Assembly: GCA_015904055.1 (NCBI GenBank)
Contig: JABMDE010000079.1
Span: forward strand, 2,828-8,970
Origin: Nitrospira sp.
Lineage (GTDB): Bacteria > Nitrospirota > Nitrospiria > Nitrospirales > Nitrospiraceae
Direction of reading: 5' to 3'
Length of the DNA stretch: 6,143 bases
Within the stretch, counting starts at the first letter, position 1. Every line of letters starts with the position of its first letter. The notes below the pieces were generated by a model. That model was not told the DNA's origin. It saw nothing but the letters and a program-made list of their open reading frames with translations, and made no database searches. Positions 1 through 6,061 of this stretch are shown in pieces. The translations under genes and the position numbers were made by a program.

Positions 1-693
1 CGGGGGGAGCAGGCGCGTGATCGAGCGGAACTCCTCGCGCTTGCCAAAGCGCTGGGTTTGCGCGGTGAGCCGCTCGCGCAGATTGCCATCGACAAATGGG
101 AGCCGCTTGCGCAACGCCAGCCGGTCTGGATCGAGACGGTGCACGGCTCGATCGGTGGCTATGGTGTGCAGGGCTACATCGTTCATGACGAAGGCGAGGC
201 CCTGTTGATCGATACGGCCTATAATGCGCCTGCTATGATCGAGGCGCTCAGCACACGCAACTTGCGTCTTGTGGGGATTTGTCTGACGCACGGGCATACC
301 GATCATGCCGAGGGGATCGATCACATTCTCACGCATCGAGAGGTTCCGGTCTATTTGGGGCCGGACGATATTGATCTGTTGAATTGGAAACCACGGGCGG
401 ATCTGCTGACTGTGCCTGCGGACGGGTGTGTCATCAAGGTCGGCAGCCGGATGGTTCATTGCCTTACAACTCCAGGCCATACGCCAGGCGGAATCTGCTA
501 TCGGATCGGCGATACCCTCTTTGCCGGATCGATCGGCCGATCCAATCCGAGCCATCTGTACGCCACGCACCTTGATTCGGTGCGCACACGTCTGCTTGCA
601 CTTCCGCCGAACTACCGTCTCTTGCCGGGGCACGGTCCCGCCACGACTGTGGCTGAGGAACGGGAGCATAATTCGTTCGTGACCATCGAATAA
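1..693 (+). CDS. MBL-fold metallo-hydrolase, 5' end outside window
   Basis: This is a metallo-beta-lactamase-fold hydrolase of the glyoxalase II-like type, probably a soluble zinc enzyme; the substrate cannot be told from sequence. The frame is open back to base 1, so the gene starts upstream; the TTG at 58 is only an internal candidate. Visible motifs in order are HGHTDH (289-306), the His of GHTPGG (478-480), GDTLF with the probable metal-bridging Asp at 511-513, and the last His in PGHGPATT (631-633). The N-terminal part before the fold (about 45 residues in view) looks helical and matches nothing I can name. The stretch between GHTPGG and GDTLF looks shorter than I expect for the family. 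The stop is followed 27 bases later by the protease gene, so co-transcription is plausible. The fold is secure; the specific function is unknown. Confidence 0.88.
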   Translation, partial: RGEQARDRAELLALAKALGLRGEPLAQIAIDKWEPLAQRQPVWIETVHGSIGGYGVQGYIVHDEGEALLIDTAYNAPAMIEALSTRNLRLVGICLTHGHTDHAEGIDHILTHREVPVYLGPDDIDLLNWKPRADLLTVPADGCVIKVGSRMVHCLTTPGHTPGGICYRIGDTLFAGSIGRSNPSHLYATHLDSVRTRLLALPPNYRLLPGHGPATTVAEEREHNSFVTIE

Positions 694-720
694 CAAATCC
701 GACGAGTAATTAGGGGCTCC

Positions 721-2121
721 ATGGATGGATTAGGCGAGGATGGACAGCGACGCATCCGGAACGAAGCCGAACGTGGGGAAGAACCGGATGCCATCGCACA
801 GACCATCGATAGCGAGGCCGAGGTCAATGAAGGAGAGCCGTCGGTTTTCTCGGCATGGGCGCTGCCGATCGTCCTGTTTCTACTGACCTGTTTCACGACC
901 GTATGGGCGGGCGCCTACCAATCGTATCACGGGACAGTTCGTGGGCCGCTGAATTTTCTGCTGGAACATCCGGAGGCATTGTGGCAAGGACTTCCTTTTG
1001 CCGCGGCGCTCCTCTTCATTCTCACCACACACGAACTCGGCCATTATCTGTTATCCAAGATTCACAGAATACCTGCCTCGTTGCCGCTCTTCATTCCTGG
1101 GCCGCCCCATTTCATTGGAACGTTCGGTGCCATCATCCGCATGCGCGGAACCATCATGGATCGCCGCGCCCTGTTCGATATCGGGGTCGCCGGCCCGCTG
1201 GCCGGGTTTATTGTTGCCGTTGCCGTGCTGATTGTAGGACTGAATCTTTCGACCGTTGTGGATCGGACCGCCACGTCTGGGTTGCACCTGGGAGAACCGC
1301 TGCTGTTGCAGTTTCTAGCCTGGTTGGTGATCGGACCGATCTCACCGGAATCGGATATCGTCCTGCACCCGATTGCCTTTGCGGCCTGGTTCGGTTTCTT
1401 CGTCACCTCGCTCAATCTCCTTCCGATCGGCCAGCTTGACGGTGGGCATGTCGCCTATGCGCTCTGGGGAGGCAAACAGCGAATAATGGCGTTCATTGCC
1501 GTCCCAATCTTAATCATCCTGGGATTTCTCGGCTGGCCGGGCTGGTTTTTGTGGGCGGTCATGGCCGGACTCTGGGGGCTCGGCCACCCGCCCGTCCGAA
1601 ATCCTCAGACCCCGTTGGGGCGCAATCGTACAATCGTCGGCTGGATTGCGCTGGCCGTGTTCGTCTCGACCTTTGCGCCGGTTCCTTTTTCGTCCGGGTT
1701 GCACCTAGGGGAACCGTTGCTGCTGCAATTTCTGGCATGGGTGGTGATCGGGCCGATCTCGCCGGAGTCGGACATCGTGCTGCATCCGATTGCCTTTGCC
1801 GCCTGGTTTGGTTTCTTCGTCACCTCGCTCAATCTTCTTCCGATCGGCCAGCTTGACGGCGGGCATGTCGCCTATGCGCTGTGGGGAGGCAAACAGCGAA
1901 CAATGGCGTTTATTGCGGTTCCAATCTTAATCGTCCTGGGATTTGTCGGCTGGCGGGGCTGGTTTTTATGGGCGGTCATGGCGGGGCTCTGGGGGCTCGG
2001 CCATCCACCCGTTAGAGATCCCCAGGCTCCGTTGGGACGTAACCGTACGATCGTCGGCTGGATCGCGCTGGCCGTGTTTGTCTCGACCTTTGCGCCGGTG
2101 CCGTTCTCTTTCCATTCATAG
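721..2121 (+). CDS. site-2 protease (M50) with duplicated C-terminal half
   Basis: This is a predicted inner-membrane zinc protease of the site-2 protease family, which cuts substrates within or near the membrane. The 466 residues comprise an acidic soluble N-terminus (1-44), a membrane segment (about 46-64), an active-site helix with HELGH at 104-108, the conserved GTFGAIIRMR/ALFDIGVAGPLAG region (133-162), and the second motif NLLPIGQLDGGH with the metal-ligand candidate Asp240. Residues 186-324 are then repeated as 325-463 with 7 substitutions, giving a second LDGGH (Asp379) but no second HExxH. Without the repeat the protein would be about 327 residues, which I would expect for this family. 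No PDZ domain is seen. The start ATG follows AGGGG (712-716) at short spacing. Protease family membership is firm; its target and the role of the extra half are unknown. Confidence 0.92.
   Translation: MDGLGEDGQRRIRNEAERGEEPDAIAQTIDSEAEVNEGEPSVFSAWALPIVLFLLTCFTTVWAGAYQSYHGTVRGPLNFLLEHPEALWQGLPFAAALLFILTTHELGHYLLSKIHRIPASLPLFIPGPPHFIGTFGAIIRMRGTIMDRRALFDIGVAGPLAGFIVAVAVLIVGLNLSTVVDRTATSGLHLGEPLLLQFLAWLVIGPISPESDIVLHPIAFAAWFGFFVTSLNLLPIGQLDGGHVAYALWGGKQRIMAFIAVPILIILGFLGWPGWFLWAVMAGLWGLGHPPVRNPQTPLGRNRTIVGWIALAVFVSTFAPVPFSSGLHLGEPLLLQFLAWVVIGPISPESDIVLHPIAFAAWFGFFVTSLNLLPIGQLDGGHVAYALWGGKQRTMAFIAVPILIVLGFVGWRGWFLWAVMAGLWGLGHPPVRDPQAPLGRNRTIVGWIALAVFVSTFAPVPFSFHS
1276..1692 (+). repeat. in-frame tandem repeat, copy 1 (protease residues 186-324)
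   Basis: This is the first copy of a directly repeated 417-base segment within the site-2 protease gene. It begins at the TCT codon for Ser186 (SGLHLGEPLLL) and ends just after VPFS. It holds the LDGGH motif and several hydrophobic segments. A codon-by-codon comparison by eye gives about 48 base differences from copy 2, of which only 7 codons change the amino acid. There are no insertions or deletions. Confidence 0.97.
1693..2109 (+). repeat. in-frame tandem repeat, copy 2 (protease residues 325-463)
   Basis: This is the second copy, immediately abutting the first and exactly the same length, followed by the last three codons (Phe-His-Ser) and the stop. The amino-acid changes relative to copy 1 are L202V, I255T, I266V, L270V, P273R, N294D and T297A (numbering of copy 1). 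The LDGGH motif is intact. The high share of silent changes argues that both copies have been kept under protein-level selection. Confidence 0.97.
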
Positions 2122-2192
2122 ACCGTTCAACAGGCCCCGCAGAAGGTTCGCAGGATTTTCTTGCCCGATTCCGCACACAGCCCTACAGTGGG

Positions 2193-2945
2193 ATGATGAT
2201 TTCAACAGAGACGGCAGCGCCCTTCTGTCCAAATTGTCAGGCGGAACGACAGGACGGGTCGGAGGAGTGTCTTCGGTGCGGAATCATTTTTGCCAAGTAT
2301 CGGCCGTTACCGGTACGAAGGGGTGCCGTTTCGACGGCGGGGTCGTTCGCAAAGTCTGAATCGCTGGTCACGGCCAAGCACTGGTTGATTGAATCGGATG
2401 CAACGACCGATTCACTGACACTCGTCGGGCGGGCGATAGTCTTTCTACTCCTTGTCTGGTGGGGGCGTGCGTTCATTATCACGCCGCTTGAGACAAACTA
2501 TACCGGCGAATCTGTTCTGCATCTGATCAATTTGCCGTTTCATGAAGCGGGGCACCTGATTTTTATGCCGTTCGGACGCTTCATGATGATTCTCGGCGGA
2601 AGCGCCGGGCAGGTGCTGATGCCGCTCATCTGTCTCGGCACCTTTCTCATCAAAACCCGCGATCCGTTCGGAGCGTCGGTGTGTTTGTGGTGGACGGCTG
2701 AGAGCATCATGGACGTCGCGCCCTACATCAACGATGCACGGGATATGGATCTCATGTTGTTGGGCGGGGTCACGGGAAAAGAAACAGACGGGCACGATTG
2801 GAACAACATTCTCTCCATGCTTGGCTGGTTGGAGTATGACCATCGTCTGGCTCATCTGGCCTATAACCTCGGCATTGTGCTGATGCTGGCATCCTTCGCC
2901 TGGGGCGGCTGGCTTCTGCTCCGTCACTATCGCCGACTCGCCTAG
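2193..2945 (+). CDS. zinc-ribbon membrane protein with HEAGH motif (putative M50-like metallopeptidase)
   Basis: This 250-residue protein joins an N-terminal zinc ribbon to a membrane region. Four cysteines (12, 15, 26, 29; CPNC and CLRC) form the ribbon, which is expected on the cytoplasmic side. A linker of about 45 residues leads to a hydrophobic segment at 79-98, then LPFHEAGH with His117, Glu118 and His121. A glycine-rich hydrophobic stretch follows (about 122-152), then LWW (165-167), YINDARD (178-184) and HDW (201-203), and a last membrane segment at about 222-242. HEAGH fits a membrane zinc metallopeptidase. There is no LDG motif, so the third ligand is uncertain; Asp181 or Asp202 are candidates. 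The start could be ATG 2193 or 2196, behind a weak GTGGG. The gene begins 71 bases after the protease stop and may share its transcript. Its last bases are the left end of the 1.14 kb duplication. Activity is inferred, not shown. Confidence 0.82.
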   Translation: MMISTETAAPFCPNCQAERQDGSEECLRCGIIFAKYRPLPVRRGAVSTAGSFAKSESLVTAKHWLIESDATTDSLTLVGRAIVFLLLVWWGRAFIITPLETNYTGESVLHLINLPFHEAGHLIFMPFGRFMMILGGSAGQVLMPLICLGTFLIKTRDPFGASVCLWWTAESIMDVAPYINDARDMDLMLLGGVTGKETDGHDWNNILSMLGWLEYDHRLAHLAYNLGIVLMLASFAWGGWLLLRHYRRLA

Positions 2946-4037
2946 CTCCTTCCTCCTTGTGTGCGTACGAGAACTCTTCTACGATGGGCTCGCGGAGGGG
3001 CGGACGTCGCCTCGCGTCGTGAGTGGATGAGCATGAAGTTCTTCTATCTGCTGCTTCTCGTGGTACTGGTGTCTCCGACCGCATACGCGCTGGGTGCGTC
3101 GGAGTTGGAGCTGTCTCCAGCCACATCCCAGGCCGTACCACCCGACGGCTGGCACTATGGTGCGTATCTCGACATCGGCGGCATCGTCAATTTCAATGTG
3201 CCGGAGAATGATCTCTGGCGCAGCCGGGCCACGGCGTCTCGTCACAACCAAGCCGCTCCCAATATGGTGTTAGCTTCTGTGCGGAAGGATGTGAGCGAGG
3301 CGTCACGCTGGGGGATGGAGTTGGGTGTGCAGGGCGGCTACGATTCCGTGGATTTTGCGTTTTTGCCTGGAGAGCCGAAAGTCGGCGGGGCGGACGTACT
3401 TCGGCACATCCATCGGGCGAATGCGTCGTATCTGGCGCCGTTGGGCAACGGGCTGACGATCACGGGAGGTCTCTTCAATAGTTTGCTGGGCTACGAATCG
3501 CTCTATGCCAAGGACAATGTGAACTATACACGCTCCTGGATTGCCGACTATACCCCCTATATGATGTTCGGCATCAATGCGAAGTATCCCGTGAACGAGA
3601 AGCTTCTTGTGACGGCATTCGTCGTGAACGGGTATACGCACCTGTCTCACCCCAACAACCAGCCTTCATATGGGGCGCAGTGGTCGTACAAGATCGCTCC
3701 TCGATTGACTGCGACGCAAACCCTGTATTGGGGGCCGGATCAGAGCAAGACATCGCTGGAATTCTGGCGGCTCTACGGCAATCATATTCTAGAGTGGAAA
3801 GGGGACGAGGTGACGGTGGCCGTTTCCTACGATGCCGGGACCGAGAACATCGCTGATCAGCCGGGAAGCCCGCGGGCGTTCGTGATGGGCGGCAATGTGA
3901 TGATGAAGTGGCATGTGGCCGGCCCCTGGTCCGTGGCGTTACGACCGGAGTTCTATTGGGATCGGAACGGGCGCTGGACCGGGGCGGAACAATTTGTAAA
4001 GGCCATCACATCCACGATTGAGTACAAGATTCCGTAT
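2899..4037 (+). repeat. 1.14 kb tandem duplication, copy 1
   Basis: This direct repeat unit contains the last codons of the zinc-ribbon gene, the spacer with the candidate promoter, and the barrel gene up to Tyr337. It matches 4038-5179 at an offset of 1139 bases on the left, changing to 1142 before the signal-peptide codons, so one 3-base length difference lies in the spacer. Across 3162-4037, by-eye comparison gives about 65 differences in 876 bases (roughly 93% identity). The spacer and leader are far more diverged. Confidence 0.95.
2957..2985 (+). promoter_or_regulatory. candidate sigma70-type promoter before first barrel gene
   Basis: TTGTGT (2957-2962) and TACGAT (2980-2985) are separated by 17 bases. 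The -35 match to consensus is weak (3 of 6) and the -10 is fair (4 of 6). The support is comparative: the same boxes at the same spacing recur before the paralogue (4096-4124), while the bases between and around them have diverged. Transcription would start near 2992, placing the GTG at 2961 upstream of the message. Confidence 0.4.
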
Positions 4038-4103
4038 CCTGGAGCGGCTGGCTTCTGCTCCGTCACTATCGCCGACTGGCGTGATCTCCTCTTACTTGTG
4101 TGA
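3027..4103 (+). CDS. OmpL-like outer-membrane barrel, truncated with foreign C-terminal tail
   Basis: This is a predicted outer-membrane beta-barrel of the BBP2/OmpL-like porin family, exported by a signal peptide (MSMKFFYLLLLVVL..., cleavage expected after TAYA at residue 21). Residues from about 33 to 337 match the downstream paralogue with 14 substitutions over the roughly 290-residue barrel region. After Tyr337 homology stops and 21 residues ending in LLLLV follow; they come from the 3' end of the zinc-ribbon gene read out of frame. The normal last 54 residues, which would hold the final strands and the terminal assembly signal, are missing. I chose ATG 3027 (or ATG 3033, which aligns with ATG 4175 of the paralogue); a GTG at 2961 is in frame, but would put 22 charged residues before the signal peptide and lies within the candidate promoter. 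It may be a non-assembling protein or decaying gene, yet it shows no frameshift and mostly silent change. Confidence 0.85.
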   Translation: MSMKFFYLLLLVVLVSPTAYALGASELELSPATSQAVPPDGWHYGAYLDIGGIVNFNVPENDLWRSRATASRHNQAAPNMVLASVRKDVSEASRWGMELGVQGGYDSVDFAFLPGEPKVGGADVLRHIHRANASYLAPLGNGLTITGGLFNSLLGYESLYAKDNVNYTRSWIADYTPYMMFGINAKYPVNEKLLVTAFVVNGYTHLSHPNNQPSYGAQWSYKIAPRLTATQTLYWGPDQSKTSLEFWRLYGNHILEWKGDEVTVAVSYDAGTENIADQPGSPRAFVMGGNVMMKWHVAGPWSVALRPEFYWDRNGRWTGAEQFVKAITSTIEYKIPYPGAAGFCSVTIADWRDLLLLV

Positions 4104-5179
4104 GAACGGCAACTCTTCTACGATAGCCCTGTCATAGGTCAAAGCATCTCGACAACGTCATGAATCAATCGAGTATGGCATCGGTCTGTCTTCTTCTTCT
4201 CTGGGCGCTGCTGTTTCCAACCTCCTACGCGCAAGGTGCGTCAGAGACGGAGGTGTCTTCGATCGCAAGTCCTGCGGTATCTGCCAATGACTGGCGCTAT
4301 GGCGCGTATCTCGACATCGGCGGCATCGTCAATTTCAATGTTCCGGAGAACGATCTCTGGCGCAACCGAGCCACGGCGTCTCGGCACAACCAAGCAGCTC
4401 CCAATATGGTGCTGGCCTATGTGCGGAAGGATACGAGCGAGGTGTCACGCTGGGGGATGGAGTTGGGCGTACAGGGCGGCTACGATTCCGTGGATTTTGC
4501 GTTTCTGCAAGGAGAACCGAAAGTTGGTGGAGCGGATGTACTTCGGCATGTCCATCGGGCGAATGCCTCGTATCTGGCGCCGTTGGGCAACGGGCTCACG
4601 ATTACAGCCGGTCTCTTCAATAGTTTGCTGGGCTACGAATCGCTCTATGCCAAGGACAATGCGAACTACACACGGTCTTGGATTGCCGACTATACCCCGT
4701 ACATGATGTTCGGCATCAACGCGAAGTATCCCGTGAACGAGAAGCTGCTCGTGACGGCGTTCGTCGTGAACGGGTATACGCATCTATCTCATCCCAACAA
4801 CCAGCCTTCATATGGGGCGCAGTGGTCGTACAAAATCGCTCCTCGATTGACGGCGACGCAAACCCTGTATTGGGGGCCGGATCAGAGCAGGACATCGCTG
4901 GAATTTTGGCGGCTCTATGGCAATCATATTGTGGAGTGGAAAGGCGACGAGGTCACGGTGGCCGTCTCCTACGATGTCGGGACCGAGAACATCGCCGATC
5001 AGCCGGGAAGCCCGCAGGCGTTCGTGATGGGCGGCAATGTGATGGTGAAGTGGCATGTGGCCGGTCCCTGGTCCGTGGCGTTGCGACCGGAGTTCTACTG
5101 GGACCGGAACGGGCGCTGGACCGGGGCGGAGCAATTTGTGAAGGCCATCACATCCACGATTGAGTACAAGCTTCCGTAT
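4038..5179 (+). repeat. 1.14 kb tandem duplication, copy 2
   Basis: The second copy abuts the first. It opens with a fragment of the zinc-ribbon gene tail (CCTGGAGCGGCTGG..., matching 2899 onward), continues through the second spacer and covers the intact barrel gene to Tyr340. The unique sequence after 5179 encodes the true barrel C-terminus. The left junction at 4037/4038 is where the upstream barrel gene departs from its paralogue. Confidence 0.95.
4096..4124 (+). promoter_or_regulatory. candidate sigma70-type promoter before second barrel gene
   Basis: TTGTGT (4096-4101) and TACGAT (4119-4124), again 17 bases apart, are the duplicate of the site at 2957-2985. The -35 box overlaps the stop codon of the upstream barrel gene. 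Transcription would begin near 4131, leaving about 29 bases before ATG 4160. No operator-like inverted repeat was noticed. Confidence 0.4.
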
Positions 5180-5344
5180 CGATGGACCAACACGATGGTG
5201 CGGGTAGAACATCGCTATGACGAATCGACCGGTGTCGGAGGCGGGTTTTTCAGGAGGGGCGAGATCAGCCCCGGTGTGTTTGGGCTCGCTCCGTCACAAC
5301 ATCTCTTGGTATTCGGGCTGCTCTGCGTCTTCGATTCACCGTGA
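4160..5344 (+). CDS. OmpL-like outer-membrane beta-barrel porin, full length
   Basis: This is a predicted outer-membrane beta-barrel of the BBP2/OmpL-like family, thought to form pores; the solute is unknown. The 394 residues begin with a signal peptide whose hydrophobic core is at about 10-19 and whose cleavage is expected after TSYA (residue 24). The mature protein shows alternating aromatic and polar strands typical of barrels (for example WGMELGVQGGYDS, YGAQWSYKIAP, WSVALRPEFYWDR). The last 54 residues contain MVRVEHRYDEST, a glycine-rich FFRRGE turn and a closing strand LLVFGLLCVFDSP, absent from the upstream paralogue. The start may be ATG 4160 or ATG 4175; the latter aligns better with the paralogue, and neither has a clear ribosome-binding site. 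Its stop overlaps the end of the converging lipoprotein gene by 9 bases. Family assignment is confident. Confidence 0.9.
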   Translation: MNQSSMASVCLLLLWALLFPTSYAQGASETEVSSIASPAVSANDWRYGAYLDIGGIVNFNVPENDLWRNRATASRHNQAAPNMVLAYVRKDTSEVSRWGMELGVQGGYDSVDFAFLQGEPKVGGADVLRHVHRANASYLAPLGNGLTITAGLFNSLLGYESLYAKDNANYTRSWIADYTPYMMFGINAKYPVNEKLLVTAFVVNGYTHLSHPNNQPSYGAQWSYKIAPRLTATQTLYWGPDQSRTSLEFWRLYGNHIVEWKGDEVTVAVSYDVGTENIADQPGSPQAFVMGGNVMVKWHVAGPWSVALRPEFYWDRNGRWTGAEQFVKAITSTIEYKLPYRWTNTMVRVEHRYDESTGVGGGFFRRGEISPGVFGLAPSQHLLVFGLLCVFDSP

Positions 5345-6061
5345 GCGATCACGTAAAGGAAGCGGGGTTTGTGATCGGCACCATTCCTCGACCGTCTGCT
5401 TCCCGAATTCAGCCAGCGCTGCCGTCTTTGCCTGAGCGAGCACCTGGCTGTCCTCCAATAGCACTGCCGATCCTGTCAACGTGGAACGACCCTCTACCGT
5501 CTGTGTCGCATAGAGCCGTTCGGTTCGTGTATCCCACAGACTGCCGTGGATCATAAACAGCGCATCGCTTACGGTGCCCGGAGCGACATATGCTCCAATC
5601 AGTGTGACATACCATGCGGCGTAGCCATTGTTGTAGCGATCGACTGACCCGACCCCTTCCACGATGAGCACGGCATCCGCGTGATAACGCGCGGCAGCCT
5701 GTCGGATCTTTGGGACATCGTATCCATGAATGGTCGAGTCCGCGAGGAGAAAGGTGTCCGCCACAATCCCTTCTCTCTGCAAGGGTGCCAGCTGTTTCAG
5801 CAGCCTATCCTTGTCCTTGTCCATCCACTTGGCCATCTGGATCTTGTGCCGGATCGGCATGTCCCGTTCCACGAAATACAAGGCGAGTCGAAGCGGGTGG
5901 GATGGATTCGGCATGTCCGCGTGGGCAATAGCCGATGCCTGCTGAGTAGCCGGAATCTCTGCGATGCCCAATGTGGCGCGCATGGCGGCATGATCGAATT
6001 CTGCGCTGCCGGCGCAACCACCGGCCAACAGCATGAGCAGCACTGTCCAGTAGCGCGTCAT
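5336..6061 (-). CDS. putative lipoprotein of unknown function
   Basis: This 241-residue protein starts MTRYWTVLLMLLAGGC, a short lipoprotein signal with the lipid-anchor cysteine at 16, so it is probably attached to a membrane on the periplasmic side. The mature part seems to be an alpha/beta domain: a strand at 58-64 (RLALYFV), a charged helix rich in Lys and Asp (72-97), a helix at 117-128, a strand ADAVLIVEG (128-136), a conserved-looking DRYNNGY (141-147), and a strand and helix near the C-terminus (LYATQTVEG, 183-191, then an alanine-rich helix 203-220). The pattern recalls the family sometimes named rhombotarget lipoprotein, but this is a memory-based guess. Upstream on its strand, AAGG (6074-6071) lies 9 bases from the ATG. 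It runs tail to tail with the porin gene. Confidence 0.82.
   Translation of the reverse strand: MTRYWTVLLMLLAGGCAGSAEFDHAAMRATLGIAEIPATQQASAIAHADMPNPSHPLRLALYFVERDMPIRHKIQMAKWMDKDKDRLLKQLAPLQREGIVADTFLLADSTIHGYDVPKIRQAAARYHADAVLIVEGVGSVDRYNNGYAAWYVTLIGAYVAPGTVSDALFMIHGSLWDTRTERLYATQTVEGRSTLTGSAVLLEDSQVLAQAKTAALAEFGKQTVEEWCRSQTPLPLRDRSR

Noticed and set aside
524..545. Palindromic GATCGGCCGATC-type sequence as an operator or attachment site
   Set aside because: It lies inside the conserved GSIGRS coding region of the hydrolase, and GATCGG-like words are common in this DNA.
1276..2109. Repeat in the protease gene as an assembly artefact
   Set aside because: The copies differ at about 48 positions spread over the length, mostly silent, which an assembly duplication would not produce.
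2122..2192. Terminator or promoter between the protease and zinc-ribbon genes
   Set aside because: I found no stable hairpin followed by T residues and no convincing pair of promoter boxes in these 71 bases.
2445..2927. Antisense open frame of 160 codons opposite the zinc-ribbon gene
   Set aside because: The plus-strand protein has coherent motifs (two CxxC pairs, HEAGH, membrane segments); the antisense product has no recognisable pattern and is a typical shadow in GC-rich DNA.
2961..3026. GTG at 2961 as start of the first barrel gene
   Set aside because: It would add 22 mostly charged residues before a normal signal peptide, has no counterpart in the paralogue and lies within the candidate promoter.
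2770..3141. Antisense open frame of 123 codons spanning the first spacer
   Set aside because: It is Arg/Pro-rich with low-complexity character, covers a gene end, a candidate promoter and a signal peptide on the other strand, and has no motif.
4041..4061. GGAGC/GCTCC stem as a transcription terminator
   Set aside because: Only five base pairs with a long loop and no T-run after it; it also lies within coding sequence of the fused tail.
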